Assembly (NCBI GenBank): GCA_030267565.1
Contig: BRXU01000024.1
Location: 1,720,501 to 1,784,500 of the forward strand
Length of the DNA stretch: 64,000 nt
Source of the DNA: Pleodorina starrii
Taxonomy: Eukaryota > Chlorophyta > Chlorophyceae > Chlamydomonadales > Volvocaceae
Direction of reading: 5' to 3'
The position numbers and the translations under genes were made by a program. The notes beneath the pieces were generated by a model. It was not told where the DNA came from. It saw only the letters and a list, made by a program, of their open reading frames with translations, and did not search any database. The first letter of the stretch is position 1. The number at the start of each line of letters is the position of its first letter. Shown one piece after another: positions 1 through 9,710 of the stretch.

Positions 1-389
1 ACCTCCGGGGTTAAGCCCAACTGAGCCAGTTGTGATGCTGCGCTTGCTCACGCAGCCACCTCACGTGAGGTCGGGGCGTCGGGCACAGCACTTTCCCGCC
101 CGCTTACCGTGCTCTTCCGTGCCACCAAGCCTTGACATGCTGTGGGGTACCTCACGGCGGACGAAAAAGCAAACGATGGGCGTGCACGTGGACCGTCACA
201 TTATTGTCCAAGCGACGGTGCTTCCGCAGCCGAGCCGAGGGCGGGACCGCGCCCTCCCCCGCCCGCGCGCCCCCCCAATGGCTGGCGGGCTTTGTGGTGC
301 CGTGATGACGAGTGAAACCCGTTGCACTGCACAAGTGACTTTCGGCCGCCGCACGCTTATCCGCTCGCCACAATCTTGCGTGTCCCCAG

Positions 390-573
390 AAAAAACCGCT
401 GGGCAACGCGCCCGAGGCCACCATGTTCGACCACTTCATGACCTACATCATGAACCTCTCTGAGCTGGTCCGGGAGCTCATGTCGCAGGGCAAGGGCTAT
501 GTGCCGCAGATCAACCACCAGCTCGTGCACTGCCGGCGGGTTCTGCCGTGGTGGATGGGGCAGGGAAGACCAG
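390..573 (+). CDS. GT49-like glycosyltransferase, C-terminal exon (gene enters from the left edge)
   Basis: This is one exon of a gene whose earlier exons lie outside the window. It starts after an acceptor (tgtccccag) and ends at the donor CAG|GTGAGC. It is in phase 0 at its start and phase 1 at its end, so at least one more exon should follow to the right; I could not place it. The peptide contains ATMFDHFMTY, SQGKGYVPQINHQL and HCRRVLPWW. It matches, residue for residue in its second half, the last exon of the minus-strand gene ending at 9,711 (TMYEHYLTYV, SQGAGYVPQLNPQL, HCRRVLPWW), including the same acceptor phase. The family assignment comes only from that paralogue, which carries recognisable GT49/LARGE motifs. 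The two genes converge across 9 kb of repeats. Confidence 0.6.
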
Positions 574-1683
574 GTGAGCTTGTGTGTGCGTGTTTAATCC
601 CAAGTGCCCCCCTTCACTTCACATCGTGCAAGCGCATGCACGGCTGCGTTAGGTGTCATCGTGCACTGTCTTGGGAGCGCTGCCAAACATACTTGCAACC
701 TTACCGTTACCGGACTGGCCCGGCCGCGTCTCCATCGGTTGTGGGCGCCTTCTTGGCCCATCTCCTTGCTTTCTGTGCCTCCTGCCGCCCCTCTGCTCGC
801 TCACGTGCTCACAGGCGAGTGGCGCCACTGAACAGAATGACGCGAGCGAGCGAATAAAGCCAGCCGAGCTTGGCAGGTTCACCACGCGGTTGTCCTGCTG
901 GCTGTGGGTCAGGCTCACGCGTGCAAGCGGTGGGGGTGTAGGCAATGGCGCAAGGTGATGTTGGTGCGAAGTGGCCAACCTCTTGGAGTCCAAGTTTGGT
1001 CATCTCTGGTTGAGGCGTAACCGACTCTTGTGGGTTGGCAGGAAGCCATAGAAAATGAAGGAGGCTGGCGGGCGGGTCATGGGAGGGGGGGAATGGGCCT
1101 GGTGTGGCTTTGGGGCTCTGGGTAAATGAAGCATTTGGGCGGGGTATGGGTGTGTTGTGCGCCAGGCTGCACATCGGTGCGGTCGATATGGGGATATCGC
1201 CGCAGCCAGGTTAAGGTTCGCGTGTGTCCAATTGTACCCTGCGGCGTGACAAATCACCCCGCTGATTCCCGTGTGTATGAGGGTTGGTGTTACAGGGTTC
1301 TCATGAGAGGGGCCACGTGGCGGGGTTTGGAGATCGGGGCAGCGCTTCGGCTCACCGTTACCGTTGGTGAGCGTTTGCAGGTGGGTTGTGAGGAAAGAGA
1401 GGAGTGTCACTTCAGGTCGGAAATATAAAGAGGGCATGATGATAAGTGGGGGGAGGAGATCAGCCCGGCCTGTGCTTCTTCAGCACTTGACATTGTAATG
1501 AATGGTCCGTACGCAGCAGCCGTAAGCGCCTGCATAAGACGTCCGATACAAATAACTGCATGGTGGTGCTTTCTTGTTCAAGCGCAACGCGGGTCAGGAC
1601 CGTGATGAATGGCAAGGAGCGTGGCTGGCCAGTTACTGCTGCTATGCCCCCTCCACAGGGTCCTCCGTAACTACCGTACTCAC
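574..1683. other. no recognisable gene (probable intron or 3' region of the GT49-like exon)
   Basis: Several short frames are open on both strands, but none shows family motifs or phase-consistent splice sites. I could not locate the stop-codon exon expected after 573. Confidence 0.4.
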
Positions 1684-1750
1684 CGGCCGACAGCGTGGTC
1701 TTTCCGGTGCCGCTGAGTCCGAAGAACAGCGTCACATCCCCGGCGGCGCC
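1684..1750 (-). pseudogene. PEP carboxykinase (ATP type), isolated P-loop exon fragment
   Basis: Read on the minus strand, 22 codons give GAAGDVTLFFGLSGTGKT followed by TLSA. This is the kinase-1a phosphate-binding loop of ATP-dependent phosphoenolpyruvate carboxykinase, the gluconeogenic enzyme that turns oxaloacetate into PEP. The fragment ends in GCC G|GTGAGT; joined to a normal next exon it would spell the canonical LSADP, so an original exon-intron border is preserved. The conserved residues before GAAGDV (the family's HCSANVG region) are not found upstream, and no other carboxykinase exon is visible within 2 kb on either side. I read it as an exon scrap, probably moved here by a mobile element, rather than a working gene. 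Confidence 0.65.
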
Positions 1751-2579
1751 ACACAGTGATCTTACTGATCTTATCTATGGTCGGCATCTGAGACGATAAT
1801 TTCAATCTGCAATGATAGTTCTAATCTGCAGCTATAGGAGTGTCCGCGAGTTGACAACAGCCCTGCTGATGCATCAATGATTTTCCTGAGCGGCAATAGC
1901 ACTAAGACCTGTCGGGCGGTCCCACACAGCCCCTGGCACGGTGCGAAAACCCCAAAATCCCAACACGCCCCCTCGAACCGAACCGAAACGGGGCTGTGAC
2001 GCCGCACTGGGTAGCCAGGTACCTCCCACGATCGTCTGACCAGCTTGGCCGTCAAGTTCTCGCTCAGCCGAAGCAACACACCGGAAAGTTCACAACACAA
2101 TAGCCAAATACCTGACGACCCAACACAGGCGCTGTTAACTGCGTATGCTCTCTGCGAAGTTTGCGCCCCCTTGTAGTTGAAACCTCGAAGCCACTTGCCT
2201 GCAATCCTATTCCCGGTTTCCCGCCTCACTGCTCAAGCAATCATCTCTCACCCCTCTCAAGACCTAGCCCCTTCACTCCTTCGCTCTTGTGAAGCATCGG
2301 ACCTACTGATCCTACTGACTCACACTCCCCTTCGCGGCTTGCTGGGCATTCCGTGCCTAATGGCCGCGCTCACGCCGTGCGTTGTTGCTCTCTCCGCTGC
2401 CTGTGCCGCCTGGGGCGGTTACGTCCACCAGCCAGTACGATCAGGTGCCGCGGTCACGTCCACCGCCTGCACGTTGAGGTGCTCTGCGACCACGGCCGTC
2501 ACCAGCGCGAACTGGTGCTGCGGTATAAGCAATACCGTCCCCACGGCTGCTCCTTCAAATACGTGTGGAACGTCTCGAC
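1751..2579. other. no recognisable gene
   Basis: A minus-strand frame is open from 2,229 to 1,771 but has no family motif. Around 2,420-2,580 the minus strand reads plausible protein (VFEGAAVGTVLLIPQHQFAL) without a recognisable family. I call nothing here. Confidence 0.35.
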
Positions 2580-2880
2580 ACTGCGGACTGCCTGGGGAAA
2601 AGGGTGTGTGGGGGGATGGGGGGTGGTAGCCCCGGGCCCCCCACAAGCGGGGGGAGGGGGTCTGGGGGAAGGGGGTTTGGGAGGAGGGGGGCGGCAGCCC
2701 CTTCCCCCCAGCCTGGCCCAACGCCTCTTACACACGGAAACCTATTCATGCATATGACGCATTGCAAGACATCGAACCAAATCTGCCATCATACTACTGT
2801 AACTGATGCATTGATGCATTGACACCAACATTACGGGCTCCAGGGGCTAAGTTTTTTCACTTTGAGGGCTCACGTTGTAA
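2580..2880 (+). repeat. dispersed G-rich repeat family D, copy 1
   Basis: This block runs from a stretch of G4-G6 tracts on the plus strand to the phrase acattacgggctccaggggc. An inverted copy lies at about 56,980-57,225, where the same order of features is found on the minus strand: the G-tract block, an acacacgg phrase, then acattacggg and ccaggggctaagttt. The copies differ by small indels. No coding capacity is evident. Confidence 0.6.
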
Positions 2881-3500
2881 CGTGACCAACGGGTCGGACC
2901 CGCGCTCCGCGCTGTGTCTGAAACCTCCGCCTTACACTGTGCAAGTGCCATCGCTCACTACCGACCATAGTCCCAACGGTGCTCGTCCGAGGAGCAAGCT
3001 GTATGGGAGTACTGTCGGGACATGCGAGGGTCATATATGCAGGCGGCAGTAGCCGACGTCGCGTGGGGTAACGATATTATGCTGTAATGGCTCGCGGTTA
3101 CCTTCCGTTGCCACATTACAGTATGGAGCACGGCGTTTGCGCTGGGCACCAGCACCACGTACGGCCCGGAGAATGGAGATGCTGCCGTCCAGCAAGGTAA
3201 TACCCTTTCTACACCTCGCTCGCTACGAGCCCATTGTGCAGGTCACTGATACCAGGTTGGCTGCGCCTGACGGGCCACCATCGTGGGCCGCCAAACTTCA
3301 GCAAGCAAGTGTCGGCACTCTGCGTAGAGGCCATGAGCGCGCCTTTAGAAGATAGCAACACACTTGGTCAGGATATGAAGCAGTCGACAGGCCTGCCGGC
3401 ACCAAAAGCAGCCAAGAAACACAATCAAAACATGTGGGTCCAGGGACAGCAGATGCATCACCGCCGGATGCCACCTGGCAGGGCGTGAGAGAGACACAAG
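2881..3500. other. no recognisable gene
   Basis: There are only short overlapping frames. Nothing matches between the G-rich repeat and the next dispersed block. Confidence 0.35.
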
Positions 3501-3825
3501 AGCAGGAGCCCGAGTTGCAGCGGATGGGTCAAGGGGTTGGTGTCGGCTTCCCTGAAGCCGGAAAAAGGGCGGGGACCCGTTCGATCCGTACGGGTGAAGT
3601 TGAGTCCTAGGGCGGCGAGGGCGTCAAGTGTGAGAGTGTCGACAGTCCTGCTGATAGACAGCCAGAGCTTTATATCCGAAATGCCTGCGGCTTCAGCAAT
3701 CCGCCCCATCACGCTCCATCTCCGTCGGCACTGTGCAACTCTTCCGGCCAGCGCATTGGCTGAAGTTACTTGACAGTAGACATGGAGTGTATCACTCACA
3801 TATCAGGCTGACTTGCAAGTAGAAG
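3500..3825 (-). repeat. dispersed block B, copy 1 (decayed retroelement-like coding)
   Basis: On the minus strand this reads ISDIKLWLSISRTVDTLTL and then GPRPFSGFREADTNPL. The same peptides, with substitutions, appear at 13,610-13,965. The paired phrase gggcgggg-cccgtt-tccgtacg is also shared with 4,490 and with 61,500. The block abuts a family A copy, as it does at 13.97 kb, so A and B probably belong to one longer element. No complete frame survives. Confidence 0.5.
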
Positions 3826-4225
3826 GACAGCGGAACTGTTTGCGAGGGTCGCGACGACGTGCACTTGCCGACGAGAGTGCAAGGGGAGTGCAAGGCCGCA
3901 CTGTGCGTGCATTTGCGGCTTGGCGTCCAACAACCAGTTTGCCCCTCATAGTTGTTATTCTTTGTTAATATGCGTCAAGTCGGTCGGACCGGCTAGCAAA
4001 GCTGTGGTGTGGTCGCGGGAAGAATGTTCGCTGTGCAAATATAGTTGGATGCCCAAACGAAGATTCATTCCACGCCGTCATGTCAGAATTCCATTATGAG
4101 GAACGATGTATCTTTTGAAATTGAAATAGGCCGAGAGGCGTTGGTTTGACCTCGGCCTCGGTCCATGGAGACTGCAGATCTGGTTTGTACTCAGACGATT
4201 TTGGTGGATACAGGAAAGATACCGT
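3825..4225 (+). repeat. dispersed family A, copy A1 (partial)
   Basis: It shares long phrases with six other copies in the window, for example tgcggcttggcgtccaacaa, cggtcggaccggctagca and ccgtcatgt. Orientation is taken from the copy at 57.4-59.0 kb. The start of the unit (the cctgtcgtctat section) is missing here. Confidence 0.7.
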
Positions 4226-4378
4226 GCAATTAAAGCATGTAATATGTTGCTTATATCGCGTTTCCGCGGGCCGAGATATTACAGTTGGTTGCCTATAAAA
4301 AAGACACCATGCAATAAAGAATGTAATATGTTCCTTATATCAAGTTTCCGCTGGCCGAGATATTACACTTGGAGACTT
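4225..4378 (+). repeat. two tandem copies of a roughly 80-bp unit (family E)
   Basis: The phrase catgtaatatgttgcttata, then tttccgc-ggccgagatattac, occurs twice in a row with small changes. A third copy stands at about 14,430-14,490, also directly after a family A copy. It may be the true end of the A-containing element. Confidence 0.6.
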
Positions 4379-4489
4379 GGTAGGTCATACACGGTCCCAT
4401 CCACGCGCCCAGCCACGCACGCACGGACATGGGCAATCCTACAGGGCGGGGCGGGGCGGGGCGCTTCGCGCTGGGGCCCCGACCATAAA

Positions 4490-4830
4490 AGGGCGGGGCC
4501 CCGTCAAATCCGTACGGTTTGAGTTGAGTCCTAGGGACTTGGGTCGAACCGCTGGATTCGCGCTGCGTAAGTGAGAACGCCTCTGGGGCTATGACAATGT
4601 GGTTTCGGGCAGTTTCACCGCGAGAGATTAGAGATACAATTGAACCGAGTCAGCTGGTGGGACTGCGGCCCTGCCCGGCGAGTGGTCCCCGACTCCCCGT
4701 GAATAAAGTGGACGTCTGTCACGTTGAGATGTAGCCGAAAGGCGGCGCGGAATGTACGTCCGTCCGGCTGAACAGGTTCCTGTCCACTCAATACCGCCAT
4801 TCCCACGCCGCATCCTAGGGATTTGGGAGC
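4490..4830 (-). repeat. dispersed block C, copy 1 (LINE-associated)
   Basis: Read on the minus strand it contains gtggacaggaacctgttcag, then ccgcctttcggctaca. The same block occurs on the plus strand at about 61,195-61,530, where it leads into a LINE C-terminal reading frame, and in part at 62,735-62,850. Multiple frames are open in each copy and none is clean, so it is decayed. Confidence 0.5.
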
Positions 4831-4854
4831 GTTATGTAGGTGTACGAGTCGGAA

Positions 4855-5845
4855 GAGACTAAGTTAAGGGATCCTGTCGTCTATCTACTTGCGCGGGAGA
4901 CCCAAATGGGGGCAACAGCTCTTCAGCAGCTCTTGATAGCGGATCTCGACAGCCATGACTTGGATCCGTCCCTGGTGGAACCCGCCGTACGGTCCGGCCT
5001 TCCCAACCCCAGCCCCGCAGCGTGCCATCATCAGGTTTATATCAGATGTTCAAAGCCGTCGCGAGTACGTAGAGCAGGCTGAGGTGCAAAGAAGCACAGC
5101 AGAATTATTTACGAGGGTCGCGACGTGCAAGGCTCCTCTACAGGTACTCGCATAGAGACGCTTGCCAGCTACAAAATTAGGACGGGGCATGTATACGTCC
5201 TCTAGTTATCTGACTGGACCTGTTGGGCGGACCCGCACAAGACGGCATCGTGTGCAGGAACGTGTGCACATTTGCGGCTTGGCGTCCAACAACCAGTTTG
5301 CCCCTCATAGTTTGTACCTTGCAACTATCGTTATTATTCGCATTAGTAATATATTCCAAGGCGGTCGGACCGGCTAGCAGAACTTCGGTGTGGTTGCGGG
5401 AACAATGGTCGCCATGCAAATATACCGGTATTTGGATGTCGGAACCATGAGACGCCGTCATGTACACATTTATATATGAATAACATGATACAATTTGGAA
5501 TAAACATAAGTTCTGGTTGCGTTGGAGCGAGTGCGGCCTCGGACCATGCACTCAGTCAAACATCTGTTATATTGATACGCGCAGAAATATTTATAGATGT
5601 CATATAGTCTTTTAAAGGCTATTAATCTTGTTTTACAACGTATCGAGCCATCAAGGTTGGTCGTCACTCAGCCGGGCAGGCAGCCAGCCAGTCAGCCAGG
5701 CAGTCACGGACAGGGCCTACGCCTTAAAACAACAGACATTCAAATTCCATATTAGATTCATTGCTTAGGGCCTGGCTAGGTTCCTTAAATGTGTTTATAC
5801 GTCTAGCCGTACAGTAGTGTCACCCTACATCATGGGCGAAATTAC
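4855..5845 (+). repeat. dispersed family A, copy A2 (near full length)
   Basis: The unit runs from cctgtcgtctatctacttgc through the cggtcggaccggctagca core. It ends in an AT-rich part, a CAGC/GGCA-type microsatellite (about 5,672-5,715, followed by tcacggacaggg) and a tail with gtcaccctacatcatggg. The order matches the copy at 57.4-59.0 kb. No conserved reading frame spans it. Confidence 0.7.
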
Positions 5846-6354
5846 GCACCGGACAGCACACGTTGAATTATCTAGCAGCGACGAAGGAGTGGCAGAGAAG
5901 TCTGGTTCTTACGAAGATAAATGTTAACGATTGGTCACCGTACGGTTGGTTGCCGTACGGTGTACGGCTTGCAGCCGGAGGCTGCGCCTCTTGTGGGGCA
6001 GCTGCCGTCTGGAGACGGCATCTGCCGTTGTTGTTTCATCTTTTGTGTTAGCCCTTCTGCCAGGGCTAGTACTCCCGCCTCCCTCCCGTCGCCAGGCCCT
6101 AGCAGGTGCCGCGCGAGTGTGGGGGCCGTGGTATGGGTTTTCGTGTCGTTGCAACGTGTGGTGCCGTTTGCCTGGCATTTCTGCTTGAGCGAGCCTGGAG
6201 TGAGCGGAAGGAGACAACCGGCCACTAGTTCAAAGTCAAAATCGTGACGGCCCTTGCAGGTTCCGTTTTGCAGGTTAGGTTGTTGGAGCCGGACGGTCAA
6301 GTTGTTGGAGCTGTTTCGCATCGTAGTGTAACAGTGAGGAGTTAGGTCTGAACC

Positions 6355-7930
6355 TTGATAAGGCGGAAGTCCTGCCGTTGGGCTCTGAGCCGGACGCTGG
6401 GAGCCCCGCTGCAGGCGTGGCGCGTGCCGCACCGGCCGGCCCTGCCGGTGCGGCTGGTGCGGCCGTCACCGCCCCCCGCAGCCTCCCAGGCCCCGCCGCC
6501 GCCGCCGTCGCCGCCGCGATGCCCCCCCCCTGCCGCCGCCGCCGTCGCAACTCCCCCGCCTGCTGGCGCCGCCGCGGCCCTCGTTGCGGCTATCCGGCGC
6601 CTGGCCCCTTCAGCTGCCGCCCCCTGGGCCCCCGCAGCTGCGGCGCCGGCGCCGGCGGCGGCGGCCCCCCACCCCGGCGCCCCCGCAACCCTGCTCGCGG
6701 TCCTGCGGACCGCTGCGGCCCGCTTGCTCGTGCTCGACGGCCTCGCCGCGTCGCTCGGCCCGATGGTGCCCCCTCCTGCCCCGCCGGGCGGCGGTCTGGG
6801 CTTGGCGGCGTCCCCCTTGCCCCTGCCTGCCTTCGTCGGCCCGGCGGCGCAGCTGGGTAAATTGCCCAGGCCAAGACGCTCGGTGTGGGCCTCCGCAACG
6901 ACGCTCAGAACGTGCCGGTGTGTCTTGCTGGGGTAGAGTCCGCGCTGACTTTGGTCGCCCGCCTGCCCCTCACCACTTTCGGCATGGCGGCGGCTGCGTC
7001 GGCCTACGCCCTCAGCATAGCGCTCAACCACATGGAGTTCCAGGGTCTGCCCCCTCGTGCCGACCTTGACCGCCGCCGCGGTTGTGGAGCGGAGGACGAC
7101 CCCCGCCATGTATGCGGCTGCACCCTACGCCCGCCTCGTCGGGATGAGCTTGGGGGTCCTCCCCCTGCCCCCCACAGTCGGCGGTGTATGGGATGTTGTG
7201 GGTTTGGCAGCCCTGGCGGCGCTGGAGAGGGGCCGCCAACGCATGTACCGGGGGTAATTAAAACAGCCCGGGGCGAGGGAACGCCGGGGGGCGCCCCCGC
7301 TGACCCCATGGGGTCGGGCTCAGTTGGTCGGTGTTGGTGCTGCGTTTGTTGCCGACTGCCGGGCCCGTGTCGCGTCGTGTGCGTCCCTGAGGAGCGTGCC
7401 GGATGGTTGGGAGGCGGTCCCGGCGGCCCAGGGCCCACCCCTTCCTCGCCAACCAGGCGGGCCGTGTTGTGTTTGTCGCTCCTCCGGACACTGCCTCTCC
7501 TCCCGGTTCCCCCTGACGGTCTAGGTGGGAGGGCTCCACACCGCTTGTGTGCTGCCTTTCGTTCACGTTTGTGACTGTATACACTGCATGCCGCGTGTGT
7601 GCTTGACTCGGTTGCGGTAAGCCCTGCATGGGCCTCCTGTGACCCCACTTGACTTTTGTGGGGGCACGGTGCTGGCGGGCCTGGTGGCGTCTTTTCTGTT
7701 TGGGTGGATTTAATACATTTGGTGGTCCTCGCAGCGTCTCTGCTGCTTGCGTAGGCTAGGGGTTTGGTGAGCCTGGTGGCGATGCGGGCTTGGTGCAGGT
7801 GGGCCTGTTGGCAATGCTTTAGGCGTCCCTTCGCCGGTGCCCCTGGGTTAGAATGAACAGTCTGACAAGCCTGTACGGCTAGGAACCGGTGTGACAACCG
7901 GTCCCCCTTGTAATCCTCGCATCCGAAATT
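6355..7930 (+). pseudogene. decayed LINE (L1-type), C-terminal end plus 3' UTR
   Basis: The reading frame must shift at least twice, near 6,865 and near 7,075. In the middle frame the peptide reads AKTLGVGLRNDA and then RLPLTTFGMAAAASAYALS followed by a NHMEFQGLPP phrase, the layout seen after the reverse transcriptase in chlorophyte L1 elements. The last frame ends GVWDVVGLAALAALERGRQ, a C-terminal motif repeated in the LINE scrap at 15.3 kb (VWDVICLAALTAMERAR). The segment 7,780-7,930 matches 59,165-59,320 and ends ccttgtaatcctcgcatcc, carrying a TGTAA poly(A) signal; it is the shared LINE 3' UTR. The Pro/Ala-rich stretch at 6,440-6,860 is not diagnostic. Confidence 0.6.
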
Positions 7931-9604
7931 GCGCCCTCCCGCCTTATAATCCTTGCAGCAGTTCAATATTTCAATACCAACGCTGAGCCTTCGAGGGCGT
8001 CGTGGCAAGCACTGAGGGTACCCACGGGGGTCGCATTCGGTTTCGTATGCACGTATTGTATCACATGTCTACGTAAGGAAATGGTGTCTTCGCCTATGCA
8101 ATGGCCTCGGCGGCAAATCCGATGGGCGGTCATGTCATTCCGAATGACGGAGCCATCAAACCAGAGGGCAACTGTCGTCTATCCGAAATGGACAATCGCA
8201 AGGAAAGCGAATTGTGTATGTGTGTTTTATCCTGGTCGGCTGGCCATTAATACAAGGGACATGCACGTACAGCGAGCCATTGGCCCATTGGCTCATATAC
8301 CTAATCGAATTTGCAGCACCACACGGCTTGAACGGGCTATTGGGGCATAAGAAAGGCAATCCTACCTATGCATGGGCAACGCTGTCAATCCGAAGGCCGG
8401 CTCCGTCAATCCAAAAGCCGGCGCCGTCCATCCCGTTGGCAACGCTCATCAATCCCATAAGAGAACTGTTAATCTGTGTCGAATCCGTGACACCACACTT
8501 CCGGACATCCGACATTGCGACTCCCGTGGGCACCCTCAGCAAGCAGTGCTTCTGGGGTGATGCGGCCGCCGTATGCAGCAAACCGGGGCCCGCTGGGCAC
8601 CTGCCCTACTCTGGTTGCAGCCCGTGGGTTACTGTCAGGCCAGCGAACGGGCCTAGTAGCGACTACATCTAGTAGCGAACTAGTAGCGACTCCATCGCTG
8701 GTCCTCGAGGCTCGGGCCTAAGAAACACTCGCAAGGGACACGGGATAGCTGCTCATTTGTTGCATTTATACTGATCCTCACTGCCGCCTTCCCCAAATCC
8801 TGCTCTGGGCTTACACCTTGGGCCCCGCCAATCTTACTCCCTTGTCACTGTCCTATTCAGGGACAGGAGGAAAAGCACACCGTAGAGCTCCAAGCGCTAG
8901 CAAGAGGGGAGGAACCGCGGGGCCCAAGCGCTTCCACTGCCCCACCAAATATTGCACTGCGCTGTGGACCGATTGCTTAAAAAGGCACCGACCATGATAA
9001 TGATGGACGTATCAAAGGTCCGGATGAGGATGGCTATGCACCGCGCCACCGTCCGTACCTGACTGATTTGCCACGCTCTCGACCCGAGGCGCAAGACTTG
9101 AAATGAAACATGTTTGTCTCATTCATGCGCAACGTCAGCAACATAAGGATACAACGATGACTGTGGGAAATTCTCAATTCGCAGTCCTCACAGATGTTGG
9201 CATAGGCCTCCATGACGACGACACCACCAGCCCTGGCTCCCAAATCCTGTCATCGACAGCATCCGCACGCCGAGGTGTGGGCTCGGTTCAGCGACCGTGG
9301 CAACCCAATGAACGTACGACCCATAACCCGTCAGATCTGCCTTCCCTTCCCTGGCCCACCCAACCCTTGTATACAGTCAGCTAAAAACCGGAACAATATA
9401 GGAAACGAATGCCTAACCCGGGGGTTGCAACCGCGTGGCCGCATGCAAAAGGGAATGGCGAAGCAGGCCTGGGTGGTGCGGTCCCTTGCGCCCGAGCAGG
9501 TCAATGCTTCGGTGGTCCTTGCGCTAAGGAGGCGGGTCAGCCGCCCACGCCTGCCTTGGGTCAGACCCATTCAGATTTTCATGCCACAAAAGCTTCCCGC
9601 CTGC
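7931..9604. other. no recognisable gene; probable 3' region of the GT49 gene
   Basis: No family motif was seen on either strand. On the minus strand a TGTAA signal (ttaca at about 8,811) lies roughly 900 bases after the GT49 stop codon and could end its transcript. A short ctagtagcga direct repeat lies near 8,655-8,690. Confidence 0.35.
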
Positions 9605-9703
9605 ACGCCTGTCACACGTTTGAAACACGGATGCAATTTACGTGCTGTGAGGCAGCCTCACAGCACGTAAATTGCATCCGTGTTTCAAACGTGTGACAGG
9701 CGT
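9605..9703. repeat. perfect inverted repeat, two 49-bp arms with a 1-nt centre
   Basis: The left arm (9,605-9,653) begins acgcctgtcacacgtttgaa and the right arm (9,655-9,703) is its exact reverse complement, with a single A between. Homology stops sharply at both ends. It lies seven bases beyond the stop codon of the minus-strand GT49 gene, so it would be in its 3' UTR, or just inside an intron if the GTAAGT next to the stop is used as a donor. Confidence 0.9.
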
Positions 9704-9710
9704 CACTTAC

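Noticed and set aside
64..439. Open frames on both strands at the left edge before 390
   Set aside because: They end at or overlap the splice acceptor of the GT49 exon and show no motif; they are most likely intron.
6342..7109. Minus-strand 255-residue frame rich in Ala, Gly and Arg
   Set aside because: It is opposite the LINE remnant and has no motif; it reflects base composition.
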